Source: Procambarus clarkii
Taxonomy: Eukaryota; Arthropoda; Malacostraca; Decapoda; Cambaridae
DNA length: 64,000 nucleotides
Direction of reading: 5' to 3'
Assembly (NCBI RefSeq): GCF_040958095.1
Contig: NC_091181.1
Location: 30,778,029 to 30,842,028, forward strand
The notes under the pieces are model-generated. The model was not told where the DNA came from, ran no database searches, and worked only from the letters and a program-made list of their open reading frames with translations. Below, piece after piece: positions 9,741 through 20,400 of this stretch (positions are counted from its first letter, which is position 1; each line of letters starts with the position of its first letter). A program made the position numbers and the translations under genes.

Positions 9741-9873
9741 CCTCAATGGACAAGAAACAAACCCAAGCCTAACCTGACCGACTCACGCATAGAAGACGTT
9801 GATGTTCGTGAGCTGCTACTTTATAAGACCCACACCGTGTGGTCTGGTGAGGAGGAGTCCTCCAACTACCCAG
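9741..9873 (+). CDS. Candidate exon, unknown protein
   Basis: An open plus-strand stretch encoding NLTDSRIEDVDVRELLLYKT, then HTVWSGEEESSNYP, ending at donor CCCAG|GTAACT. The residue mix is protein-like and unlike the flanking LINE, which reads the other way. I could not place an acceptor with confidence and recognise no family. The open frame continues a little further into the MITE, so chance openness cannot be excluded. Confidence 0.3.
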
Positions 9874-9945
9874 GTAACTTTAACAACTGTCCACAGAGCT
9901 CTGAAGCTGCTGCAGCTCCGGAACCTTCCAGCCTGGGGCTAGAAT

Positions 9946-10198
9946 CACGAAAGCAGTTACGCAAGTACTTACGAACGTGTACATCTTTCCTCAATCTTTG
10001 ACGGCTTTGGTTACATTTATTAAACAGTTTACAAGCATGAAAACTTGCCAATCAACTGTTGTTATTGTTATAAACAGTCTCCTGGTGCTTCGGAGCTCAT
10101 TAACTGTTTAATAATTGGAAACAAAGTCGCCAAAGATTGAGAAAAGATGTACAGGTTCTAAGTGCTTGCGCAACTGCTTCGTGAATCTGGCCCCTGGA
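9946..10198. mobile_element. MITE with long terminal inverted repeats
   Basis: The left end has atcacgaaagcagttacgca and the right end the complement ending gtgaatctggcccctgg. The inner half (attaaacagt, aacaataaca) is also near-palindromic. Further copies are at 50363-50628, 62253-62503 and 40735-40960. No transposase is encoded. Confidence 0.85.
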
Positions 10199-10254
10199 GA
10201 GCGTGCAGAGATCCTTTACTGTTTGAATCCACTCAATAAAACAACTAATTTATT

Positions 10255-10700
10255 GGGACCGACTAAAATGTCTAAATCTGTATTCTCTTGAGCGCAGGCG
10301 GGAGAGATACATAATAATTTACACGTGGAAAATATTAGAGGAGGCTGGTCCCAAACATGCGCACACAAATAAAATCACTTGAGACCAGAAGGCATGGCAG
10401 GATGTGCAGAATACCACCGTTGAAGAGCAGAGATGCAATAAGTACTCTGAGAGAAAACGATCAACATCAGAGGCCCGAGACTGTTCAACACGCTTCCGCT
10501 ACACATAAGAGGAATAACTGGCCGACCCCTCACAGTGTCACAGAACTCGATAAACACCTCCAGAGGATACCTGATTAACCAGGCTGTGATTTATACGTCA
10601 GGCTGCGAGCAGCCGCGTCCAACAGTTGACCTGACCATCAACCGGGAGGCCTGGTCAGAGACCGGGCCGCGGGATCATGAAACCCAGGAATCAACGCAAG
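10255..10700 (+). mobile_element. LINE-A 3' end
   Basis: The plus strand encodes LNLYSLERRRERYIIIYT (with a frame break), ETRRHGRMCRIPPLK, LRENDQHQRPETVQ and ELDKHLQRIPD-stop, the C-terminus of a CR1-superfamily RT. A GC-rich 3' region follows with gcgagcagccgcgtccaac, gggaggcctggtcagagacc and gaccgggccgcgg. Confidence 0.8.
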
Positions 10701-10734
10701 GTACGTCAAGATGAAGGACACGACAATCGTCTGT

Positions 10735-11385
10735 CCCCTATCTTCCCTAGTAGCTTAACATTATCAGCAAACATGTATTCTGTATTCCTTCTGGTAGATC
10801 ATTTATGTAGACTATGAACTAATATTATTGGTGCAAGAACGGAACCCTAAAGGTTCCCTTCAATCCTCTCAGTCAGATATATTGCCTTTATATTACCCCT
10901 CTTATCTTTCTGTCAACAAATGGTTTTATCCATGTCAGCAGTCTCTCTGTCACACCCTCCAGTATGTTCCAGTTTACAAAAACAAACGTTTGGTGTGGTA
11001 GTCTATTAAAAGCTTTTTTTTTTTTTTTTTTTTAGGCCCAGATAGATAAAGTCAACCCATTCATCTCTTACGGGGTGAGAATAGCTTGAGCTACCTCATC
11101 CCTTTGTGTGTATTTTACCTCAATAAACTTATTTCAATTTCAATTTCAATCCATCTCTTTCCTGTAGAATCTCTGGGGCTCTTTTCAAAAAACTAAGATT
11201 TGTTACACAGGATCAGCCTGTTCGAAAACCATGCTGTCTCTTATTATTCTATTTTTCTCCAGGTGTTCTAGCCATTTGGTTTCAACTATTTATTCTAGTG
11301 TTTTGACTGCCACGCTTGTTAATGATACGGGTCTATAACTTTCAGGGTCTTCTCTGCTACCATTTTTGTAGATTGGAACTATGTT
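10735..11385 (-). pseudogene. CR1-type LINE, RT fingers/palm, broken
   Basis: On the minus strand the segment near 11350 encodes ANIVPIYKNGSREDPESYRP then VSLTS, an early RT motif, while about 10800-10860 encodes remains of a region ending DLPEG. Stops and frameshifts are frequent. A micro-C retroposon (11070-11151) and a 20-base T run near 11018 interrupt it. Confidence 0.75.
11070..11151 (+). mobile_element. micro-C retroposon (TTTCAA tail)
   Basis: An 82-bp insertion starting cggggtgagaatagcttgag, with ctcaataaact near its end and an (ATTTCA)n tail. The 8-bp duplication catctctt flanks it (11062-11069 and 11152-11159). It lies in the dead CR1 copy. Confidence 0.8.
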
Positions 11386-11486
11386 TGCGTGCGTGTGCGC
11401 GTGCGCGTGCGCGTGCGCGTGTGCGTGTGCGTGTGCGTGTGTGTGTGTGTGCGTGTGTGCGCGTGTGCGCGTGTGTATATATATAT
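11386..11486. repeat. Alternating (GC/GT) microsatellite
   Basis: A run of strictly alternating purine-pyrimidine steps (gcgtgcgcgtgtgc type) about 90 bp long, next to the 3' end of a minus-strand CR1 copy. It is the type of tract that favours Z-DNA under supercoiling. Confidence 0.92.
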
Positions 11487-11800
11487 TCACCTAGTTGTAA
11501 TTGGGGAGGATGAGCTTCGGCTCTTTGGTCCCGCCTCTCAGCTGTCAATCAACTGGTGTACAGGTTCCTGACCCTACTGGGCTTTTATCATATCTTTATG
11601 TGAAAATGTGTATGGAGTCTGCCTCCATCACATCACTTTGCAGTGCATTCCATTTACACTACTTTGACACTGAAAAAAGCTTATGTCTGTGGCTCATCTT
11701 AGTACTCAAGTTTCCACCTGTGTCCCCTTGTGCATGTACCATCCGTGTTAAAAAAAAAAAATATAGCAGTCACCTATAGATTCCCTTCGGAATTTTGTAG
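11487..11800 (-). mobile_element. CR1 LINE 3' end fragment
   Basis: The minus strand holds the CR1 3' untranslated region and degenerate coding sequence matching 8759-9070 in order (cgggaccaaagagccgaagc, then the NALxSDVMEADSIH region). It is 5'-truncated. Confidence 0.8.
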
Positions 11801-11929
11801 GTGATGCGTCCGTGGTCAGTTCGAAACTGACAATACATGCTACCTATAAGAGAGAAATCTTTTAGAGCAAGACTCACATGTAGGTCCAGAGAATGTCCAT
11901 GATTGCGATGTGGCGACGGTGACGCAGGT

Positions 11930-11988
11930 GGTGGCAGAGGTGGTGCAGGTGGTGGCAGAGGTGGTGCAGGTGGTGGCAGAGGTGGTCA
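11930..11988. repeat. 21-bp tandem repeat (ggtggtgcaggtggtggcaga)
   Basis: Nearly three copies of a 21-bp GGT-rich unit. The minus strand reads as a proline-rich stretch ending near a CAT|GTGAGT donor at 11877, so an exon is possible but unsupported. From 11990 to 12930 I see otherwise unique sequence without a recognisable gene. Confidence 0.6.
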
Positions 11989-12949
11989 CACGGGGTTCCT
12001 CCTAATTTTCCCCTCACACCTCACACCTTCAACAGACTTCATTATTTCCAACATGCACTGTCCTGGGTGACTGCACCGCTACACTACACTTCACTGGCAC
12101 CTCTCTCAGTCTTGCACTAAATCTTGACAAGTTTGGCTGATGTGAGGCACTGAGGGACTCTGCCAGTTGAAGTGTGGGGAGGCGGCCGACACTGGAAGCA
12201 CACTTTCCCCAGAGAAAAGATGCTCTCTTTCACAGCAGAGGTCCAGAGCTCTCTCCCCCACAGCGGTAATACTCCCATCGACTCTGGACCCGATGCTTAT
12301 CGACGCATTTCTACAACGGCCTACCCTTTTCTCACAAGAGTCTGCACTTTTTAACAACTCATCAGATGAGTTTTCTCAATTGTTTTTAACAAGCAAACGA
12401 ACTTAATCACCAACAAAATGATACTCAAATTGTCCTGCTTTCAGGCACCGTAACAGAGGCACTTGACACAATTTATTCTGTGTCAGAGTGTAAAGTTTGA
12501 ACCACCAGGGCAACAATTATCTGGTGAACCATGTAAACACTCCGTCCTGCCACTTCCTGGCACTCTGCGAGTGTCTTGTTTACACTCTAAAACACCGGAA
12601 GACAATACTTAACCAGCCAGGTCACAGCAGAGCCTCTGGCTGTGAGCATCAACACTACTAGTTCCCCCTGACCACACACGACCCACGTATCGTAGCTTCT
12701 CAGGAGACGGAAGTGAGCAGGTTGAGTGGTGGGACCAACCACACACCAACTACGGCTGTGAGCGTCAGGTGGTGGTCGCCTGCTCTCCGGCCACCACTGG
12801 CACACTGACTGGATGGCCCAGAGTGCCACGGGGACCTCGAGGGTGGGCGGTGACAGTGCCCGGGCGGCCAGCAGTGAGGCAGGGATGGGTCTGGCACCAG
12901 GCTAAATATCCGCCCCGCCTTCATCAATTGTGACACGCAGCTCCTCGCC

Positions 12950-13203
12950 CCCACCCCGCCCCCACCGTTGGCAGTCCTCGCCCCCACCCCGCCCCCACCT
13001 CGCCCCCACCGTTGGCAGTCCTCGCCCCCACCCTTGGCAGTCCTCGCCCCCACCTCGCCCCCACCGTTGGCAGTCCTCGCCCCCACCCTTGGCAGTCCTC
13101 GCCCCCACCCCGCCCCCACCGTTGGCAGTCCTCGACTCACCGTTGGCAGTCCTCGACTCACCGTTGGCAGTCCTCGACTCACCGTTGGCAGTCCTCGACC
13201 CAC
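12950..13203. repeat. Minisatellite (ccgttggcagtcctcg unit)
   Basis: Mixed units of about 22-44 bp built from ttggcagtcctcg and ccccacc blocks on the left, and about 20-bp actcaccgttggcagtcctcg-type units on the right. Long proline/arginine open frames here are by-products. Confidence 0.9.
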
Positions 13204-13497
13204 CTGTTGTGGGCGAGGCGTGGCAGCCTTCTGCCTAGGGCGGCCAGATGTCCAGCTTCTGAGCCCCGCGTCCGCCCATCCTGTGCCACCTCAAGTTGGA
13301 CGTTCATTTGTCCTTTTGGGGGGGCCAGCCAGAGAAGAAGTATATCAACTACCTTACGTGTACTACAACAGCTGGGACTGAAGGCCACAATAACCACTCA
13401 CGTAGTTTGAATTATATTTTATATAGTTGCCGTTGGTAACACTCCGCGGGGAGACGTTGTTGGACCTTCATTTATCCTATTTCTCTATCTTTGAGTG

Positions 13498-13577
<80 letters not shown>
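13498..13577. repeat. (TA)n microsatellite
   Basis: About 80 bp of TA dinucleotides. Confidence 0.97.
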
Positions 13578-13580
<3 letters not shown>

Positions 13581-13589
13581 ACACACACT

Positions 13590-13722
13590 GTTTCAAGTGT
13601 AGATATGATAGAGCCCAGTAGGCTCAGGAATCTGTACACCAGTTGATTGACAGTTGAGTGACGGGACCAAAGAGCCAAAGCTCAACCCCCGCAAGCACAG
13701 CTAAGTTAATACACACACACAC
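13590..13722 (+). mobile_element. CR1 LINE 3' end (plus orientation)
   Basis: Encodes FKCRYDRAQ, then the CR1 3' region gacgggaccaaagagccaaa and gcaagcacagctaagttaat, ending in a short AC run. It is heavily 5'-truncated. Confidence 0.85.
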
Positions 13723-13960
13723 CTGCACCACACATGAACACAGGTGACGGATGCGTTTGTCAGCCGCTGATGATCACCAATGATGTGATGTGATCAATCC
13801 TGCTCTGTCTCTTTCATCCTAATGATGAACAGTGTTCCTCACCCCCCCCCCCCCCCACACCGCCGCGGTAGACAATGCTCCACAACACCTCTCCACCTTC
13901 GGGGAAAAAAGCCCCACTGTCCTCACTACCGGCGGACCCCCAGGGAGTGGTGGCAAGCAC

Positions 13961-13962
<2 letters not shown>

Positions 13963-14037
<75 letters not shown>
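13963..14037. repeat. (CA)n microsatellite
   Basis: Seventy-five bases of CA, not next to a recognised LINE end. Confidence 0.97.
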
Positions 14038-14042
<5 letters not shown>

Positions 14043-14349
14043 TGTTCGCTTAAGCTGCACGCTGAGAGCAGGGGGTGTTTGTGGTCGCTGGTAGTACCGA
14101 TTGTGGTCACGGCTCCTGGTTGTGGCGGCCGGGGTCAGGGGGGGTGTTAGTGACCACTGCTGGAGGTGGCTTCTCCCTCTCCACCACCACACGCGGGCAC
14201 TCCTCCCTCCCCACCACCACACGCGGGCACTCCTCCTGGCACAGGAGCAGTCATTGTGTTAAGTGGCGGGCGGGGGTCGCGGGCTACCACACCCAGCAAG
14301 AAAGATTGAATAATGTGACACAAAATATCTTAGGGAGTGTTGCTATTAC

Positions 14350-14672
14350 CGCAGGCACCCGTGCCAACCCTCCAGGCACCCGTGCCAACCCTCCAGGCAC
14401 CCGTGCCAACCCTCCAGGCACCCGTGCCAACCCTCCAGGCACCCGTGCCAACCCTCCAGGCACCCGTGCCAACCCTCCAGGCACCCGTGCCAACCCTCCA
14501 GGCACCCGTGCCAACCCTCCAGGCACCCGTGCCAACCCTCCAGGCACCCGTGCCAAACATCCAGGCACCCGTGCCAAACATCCAGGCACCCGTGCCAACC
14601 CTCCAGGCACCCGTACCAACCCTCCAGGCACCCGTGCCAACCCTCCAGGCACCCGTGCCAAACATCCAAAGA
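14350..14672. repeat. 21-bp minisatellite, about 15 copies
   Basis: The unit caggcacccgtgccaaccct (plus one base) contains a ggcacccgtgcc palindrome. Variants have aacat in place of accct. Units of seven codons keep frames open on both strands. Confidence 0.95.
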
Positions 14673-14689
14673 CTTCATCCAGAAGGTGA

Positions 14690-15340
14690 AGTCTCTCAAC
14701 AGCCGACGATAAAACTGGAGATTTGATTCCTAATCACTCTTTCAAATTCTGTGTGATGTTAGTGCAACTGGCCTACAGTTTTTTTGCCCAAGCTTTACTA
14801 CCGCCCTTGTACTCACCTAGTACAAGCTGTCCTAGTACAAGTACCTAGTGCTCCCTTCTGTGGAGCCGTATCTTCTGATGCAAGTGCCACTGGCATCTCT
14901 CCTGTATCCCGGATCTTTCTCCATATTCCACTGAGCTCTAGTGCTGTTGGGTACTTTACATATCTTTATGAATACCAGGCGTCATGGCACGGGGCTGAGT
15001 GCATGGACAGGTTGTCAATTTTCCTTTCAAAACATTGTGTGTTACAGTAAATATAAATTATATTGTCTGGGGTCTGGATATCATTTATAAAGACGCTGTC
15101 CGGATCTTCAACTTTCATGTTGTTTATTGGGGTGCTAAACATAGCCTCATACTAACCTTTAAGGATTTCACCAATTTCTTTGTAATCCTCTGTGCATGAA
15201 CCTTCAGTTAAAAATATGTGGCAAATATTGGTGGTGGTTTTTTTTTTATTTAGACTTTTCATAGGTGAAGCAAATATTTTGGATTTGTCTTTATCTCTTG
15301 TAGACCTTTCTGTTTCTATTTCATTTTAATTTTTTATTTC
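14690..15340 (-). mobile_element. LINE-B 5' region fragment
   Basis: Matches, block by block, the region 28400-29275 (tgatgttagtgcaactgg; tatcatttataaagacgctg; tattggggtgctaaacatag). In that copy the minus strand encodes RT-proximal motifs, so this is an older, non-coding relic of the same LINE. Confidence 0.7.
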
Positions 15341-15384
15341 TTGCTACTCATCACAGTAAACCACTCATCATAGGTAGTAATTTA

Positions 15385-15560
15385 GTAAGTCATGAGGACA
15401 AGAATATGAGGACAAGGAACAGGGACACAAGGACAAGGAACAGGGACACGAGGACAAGGAAAGGAACGGTGTCCAACCACTTGGACCATCGGGAATCGAA
15501 TGCTGGCTTTACGAGATGTAAAGCTGAAGCTCTGTCCATGTGGTACTTCAGAGTGACCGA
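15385..15560 (-). mobile_element. S3 tRNA-headed SINE
   Basis: On the plus strand it shows aggacaaggaacagggacac repeats, then gtgtccaaccacttggacca and gggaatcgaatgctggc, the complement of a tRNA-like head. A sister copy at 17725-17915 shares the block ccacttggaccatcgggaat. Confidence 0.65.
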
Positions 15561-15908
15561 AGTGAAATAGTTAGACTTAGTGTGGAGACCACAACTAGAA
15601 GGGACTGGGTTGAGGACTTACAAGTGTATGAAGGAGCCGAGAGAGACACAGGCCCCCCCCCCCCCCGCCCTGGTGAGGCCACCAACACCCTCCCGCACAG
15701 GAACTAGCTCCTCTGGCCACCAAGGGCGCCGCTAAGGACTCCTCCACCAGTGGAAATATACACTCATTATCATACCACACCCAACAAGTCATCCTAATCA
15801 GGTTGTGCGATTGTCAAGCGTTTACCCAGCCAATGGTCCTGACAACATATGTGCGGGTGTGCGCTTCCCGCATGGGCGTTACTGCTTGTTCACCGCTTAA
15901 GCTATCAC

Positions 15909-15909
<1 letters not shown>

Positions 15910-15940
<31 letters not shown>

Positions 15941-16078
15941 ATCTTTATTGACAAAATTAATTACAATTTTGCCTAATCTGAGGATTTTGATAGTCTTATT
16001 AAAGTGAGGATAATGCTGGTATTCACTGTCACGCAGGACAGAGGGTCATACATAAGACAATAGGTCTAAACTGTAGCC
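15910..16078 (-). mobile_element. AAT-tailed LINE 3' fragment with TSD
   Basis: A 169-bp insertion flanked by the 12-bp duplication taagctatcact (15898-15909 and 16079-16090). On the minus strand it ends with tcaataaagatgtt followed by (AAT)n, a microsatellite-like tail at the primed end. The source LINE is not identified. Confidence 0.8.
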
Positions 16079-16239
16079 TAAGCTATCACTAGACACAAAC
16101 TGGACAATGGGACTGTTGAAAGGTACAATGGCGTCCAAATGCACCAATGCTTCCTTCCATAACACCATTTTCTTATGGTCAAATTAAATGGGTTTCTCTG
16201 TACTCATTTTGCCTTTACCACCAAACACCACTTCAACTC

Positions 16240-17715
16240 GGTATTCCTTCAGAGGGATATGACAAGGGACGAGAGAATGATGGTAGCACATGCAAGGAGG
16301 AAGTTCAGGGAGAAAGAAGAGGAATCAGAGAACCTGGCGTACCGAAGGAGAAATTATGATACAAAATTTATAATCGGATTACTATGAGAGAGAGAGCTCA
16401 GAGAAATGTCCTCCCTGTACAAGGGATGATGGACTATATCACCCAGAATTATCAGAAGGCGGAAAACCGGTTTATCCCGGCACAGAAGAAAAAACAAAAA
16501 GCAAAAGGGGAATCTGTGGTTCAATCAGACATGTAAGGAAGCAAGGCAGCTAAGCACAAGGGCACGGAGAAACTACAGAAATAACAGGATACCAGAGAGC
16601 AGAGAGATACCTGAGGGCCAGAAATGAGTACCTCAGTGTGAGGAGAGAAGCAGAGAGGCAGTTTGAAAATGACATAGCAAACAAAGCCAAGACCCAACCA
16701 AAACTGTTATACAGCCACATTAGGAGGAAAACAACAGTGAAAGCACAGGTGATCAAACTGAAAATGGGAGAGGATGGGTACCCCAGAGTGACAAAGAGGT
16801 GTGTGAAGAACAAGAGATTCCAGGAGGTCTTCACAATAGAACAAGGAGAAATCCCTGAACTAAAAGGGGTGGCGATAAACTAAGCAGCCTTGGAAGATAT
16901 TGACATTACCAGAGATAAGGTTAGGAGGCATCTGCTCGATCTAGATGTGACTAAGGCTGTTGGACCTGATGGAATCTCACCATGGATGCTAAAAGAAGAG
17001 GCAGAAGCACTGTGCAGGCCACTAACTATGGTGTATAAAAGTCACTGGAAACAGAAGACCTACCATAGAGTTGGAAGACAGCTAATGTAGTCCCAATATA
17101 CATAATGGGGAATAGGCAGGAGGCCTTAAACTACAGGCCGGTGTCCTTAACTAGTATACCATGCAAGGTGATGGAGCAGATCTTGAGAAAAAGCCAGGTA
17201 GCACATCTGGTGAGAAGGGACTCTTGTAACACACCACCAGCATGAGTTCGGGGATGGCAAGTCATGTCTCACAGGTTTAACAGAATTCTATGACCAAGCA
17301 TTAAGCAAAAAAGAAAAGGATAGGTTGAGTGCATTTTCTTGGACTGCCAGAAAGACCTATCTTGTTTCTGATATACATGAATGATCTTCCAGAAGGTATA
17401 GACTCATTGCTCTCAGTGTTTGCTGATGACGCTAAAATTATGAGGAGGAGTAAGACAGGAGGACAGCAAAAGACTAAAGGACGACCTGAACAGACTGAAA
17501 GAATGGTCCAACAAACGGCTACTAGAGTTTAACTCGAGCGAGTGCAAAGTGATGAAGATAGGCGTAGGGAGCAGAAGGTCAAACACAAGGTACCAGCTGG
17601 GAGAGGAAATCCTTCAGGAGTTAAGAAGAGAGAAAGATCTGGGGTTTGATATCACGCCAGACCTGTCCCCTGAAGCCCACATCAAAAGGATAACATCAGC
17701 GGCGTATTACAATTG
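16240..17715 (+). pseudogene. CR1-type LINE, RT, decayed
   Basis: The plus strand shows, across several frames, KTQPKLLYSHIRRKTTVKAQ, KAVGPDGISPWMLKEEAEAL (RT motif 1), NYRPVSLTS, a degenerate HxFGxGxSC block, the FADDAKIMRRSKTG catalytic motif and LGFDITPDLSPEAHIKRITS. Many stops and indels are present. It breaks off at 17715, where an S3 SINE follows. Confidence 0.85.
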
Positions 17716-17724
17716 AGAGGAGGC

Positions 17725-17915
17725 TGAGGAGACAAGCTGAGACATAAGTGCAAGGAGCAATGGATACGAGGACAAGGAGCTGGGATACTAGGACATGGAA
17801 CTACGATATAAGGAAGGCATGAAGAATCAGTGTCCAACCACTTGGACCATCGGGAATCGAACGTCGACTCTGCAAGAAACGAAGCCGTCACTTTACTGAT
17901 TACGTCCAAGGCCTG
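17725..17915 (-). mobile_element. S3 tRNA-headed SINE
   Basis: Plus-strand order: aggacaaggagctgggatac, gtgtccaaccacttggacca, gggaatcgaacgtcgactct, the same order as at 15385-15560. It begins at the break point of the CR1 relic. From 17916 to 18420 I see no feature. Confidence 0.65.
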
Positions 17916-18435
17916 CCAACGGGAAGACAAGCTTCGGTGGACAGCGACATGACTACAATAAATGAGAGAACAGTTTGCCTCACAGCCCGTCCCATCCTGA
18001 TTAATGTGGAACAGGAAGTTCAATATTATGAAAACTGAGACCTTGCTCATTTCCCAGATCCTCTGGGCGAGGTTTGTCATAAATAGCTAAGAGATACCAG
18101 GAAAATTATCCACCTGAACCATTAGCACCATTAACGTGGTAGTTTCACTCGAGAGGCATTTTTGCCCAGCTGAGAACATTACACTCTGGCACACAATTAC
18201 CTCCGCCCTAGTTCATTTACCTCCGATAATTACCATGACAAATAATGAAACGGAAATAGTTTCCAATTGCTAAACGGGCCAAAAGGTTAAGGTAGAATAG
18301 AGCCAAGTGAAAAACCTTGGAATTAATTCAACAGGGAAGGAAAGTTGAAGTATTTCCTCGGGATTGTTAACTTGTCACAGTGTTTTGTTGCCCCTGGAGC
18401 TTACACGCGGCCCCCTTCCCTCCCCTGGACACCAC

Positions 18436-18504
18436 TACGGGCTCACCATAGCCCGTGCTACTTGGAACTTTTTGTTCCAGGTAGCGAATCTTTAACAACA
18501 ACAA
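18436..18504 (+). mobile_element. micro-A retroposon with TSD
   Basis: A 69-bp insertion flanked by the 12-bp duplication cctggacaccac (18424-18435 and 18505-18516). It consists of hairpin 1 (acgggct/agcccgt), hairpin 2 (gctacttggaac/gttccaggtagc) and an (AAC)n tail. This is the shortest complete copy in the window. Confidence 0.9.
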
Positions 18505-18604
18505 CCTGGACACCACACCTTACCTGGCCATGGTTCCCAGGGTACACGTCTCCATGAATTGCTCTCCTGGTTGCTGGTCTGGACAACCAAGTTGTTGCAC
18601 GAGA

Positions 18605-19690
18605 CTACTCGCACCCTGACGTATGAATCACAGCCTGGTTGATCCTTTGGAGGTGTTTATCGAGTTCTCTCGAACACTGTGAGGGGTCGGCCAGTTATGC
18701 CCCTTATTAGTAGAGGAAGCGTGTTGAACAGTCTCGGGCCTTTGATGTTGATAGTTCTCTCTCAGAGTACCTGTTGCACCTCTGTTTTTCAACGGGGGTA
18801 TTCTGCACATCCTGCCATGCCTTCTGGTCTCATGTGATGTTATTTCTGTGTGCTGGTTTGGGACCAGCCCTTCTACTATTTTACATGTGTAAATTATTAT
18901 GTACCTCTCCCGCCTGCGCTCTAGAGAATATAGATTTAATGACTTTAATCGGTTCAAATAATTTAGATGTTTTATCGAGTAGATTCAAGCTGGAAAGGAT
19001 CTTTGTATGCTCTCCAGGTCCGTAATTTCCCAGCTTTGAATGGGGCTGTTATTGTGCCAAATTATTCTTCCCTAGGAAGCACTCTTGTCTTGAACAGTAT
19101 ATGTATGGCATCTCTTGTTCGGAACGTTCCTATTATCCAACCTGTCATTTTTCTAGTTGTGACGGCTACTTTTTTGTGTTCTTTAAAGATAAGGTCTTCC
19201 GATATGATTACTCCCACATGTTTTATATTGCTTTTTCGCTCTATGGTGTAATTTGACGGTGTTCAGGTAGTTTTCGTGTTTATATTTTAATTTTCCCACA
19301 GCGCAGGAGCTGGAAATTATCATTAAACCATTTTATTTTCCTTTGATATGTTGAAAGACCTGATTTACATCAGTTTGAAGGTTTGCCGCGTCCTCTATGT
19401 TGTCTGCTCTCATAAATATCACAGTGTCGTCTGCAAATGATGCTGCCGTGCTGTAGTTTGACCATGAAGCTTTATCTATGTCCAATATGAGACAGAGAAA
19501 AAGTACCGAAGCAAGTAAGGAGCGTTGAGGGACTGAGCACTTCACGGTGGATGATCCGGATTTAACTTTGTTGACCATTTCACTTTGGGTCTTGTTCATT
19601 AGGATGTTTAAAGAGTCATCTCCGTCCTGATATAACAGATCCTTATTCTCACTCCCATCTACTTATTAGATTGTCGTATAGGCTCAGTGC
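18605..19690 (-). mobile_element. LINE-B, RT palm to 3' end
   Basis: On the minus strand 19599-19333 encodes VKCSVPQRSLLASVLFLCLI (the SxPQG block, mutated) and STAASFADDTVIFMRADN (catalytic FADD). Then 18957-18640 encodes LKSLNLYSLERRRERYIII, ETRRHGRMCRIPPLKNRG and the C-terminal NTSKGSTRL end. Frameshifts separate the blocks. It is a 5'-truncated relic. Confidence 0.82.
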
Positions 19691-19799
19691 GCTCTGTAAC
19701 TACCTTACCTTTATTGGTCTGCTATATTCCTTTTATTACGCCGTGCCTCAGTCACCATCTTATGCCCGCCCTCACCATTGTCTTCTGCCTGTATGCACG

Positions 19800-20400
19800 T
19801 GAATGGAAAACACCGGGCCAGCAGGCGTGGGCGGGCGGGCCGGGCCAGCAGGCATGGGCGGCCGGGCCACCTTCCCATGATAAACAACATGCTCAGCTGG
19901 GCGGGTCACACACGTGAACACCGTACTGTTAGGGCGTGCATTATTACAAAGTGATGAACAGCTGACGGGGGGTTGCAGCTGGCTGGTAGTGTTCTTATAC
20001 ACGTAGTTATTGAAACAGGTGGGAGACAGGTGGCAGGCAATAAGATGCAGGTGGGTGTTGGAAGCAGGCGTCGACTGCTGGTATTTAGGGCGGATGTGTG
20101 TTGATGGGAAGCAAGTGGCCTCACCCTGGCCCCGGGGGCGCCCCCCAAGCCTCATGCTACCAACACTCAAGACCATCTCGTTTTCCTCCACCAATAACCG
20201 TTCAAATTACAGTTTTGCGCGCCAAAATCGTTCCGTTTGAATAGCCTCTGAAATCAAACCAACGTATTTACTCTGTTTAAATAATTAAATAGATAAGTGA
20301 ATACACGGCAAATACTGCATTAGGCAGTATTTGCCTAATGCTGGAAATGGGAAGTAAATTTCACTCCAAGATTATGTTATTCTACTGTGCAAATTTGGGG
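19800..20400. other. No feature recognised
   Basis: Holds a short duplicated gccagcaggc(a/g)tgggcgg block (19810-19866) and a GC-rich island near 20120-20150. No exon with both splice sites was found. Confidence 0.4.

Noticed and set aside
13179..13397. Minus-strand QLEVAQDGRTRGSEAGHLAA stretch ending CAACAG|GTGGGT as a first exon of the Cobl-like gene
   Set aside because: No start or acceptor evidence, and it abuts the minisatellite; similarity to Cobl not visible.
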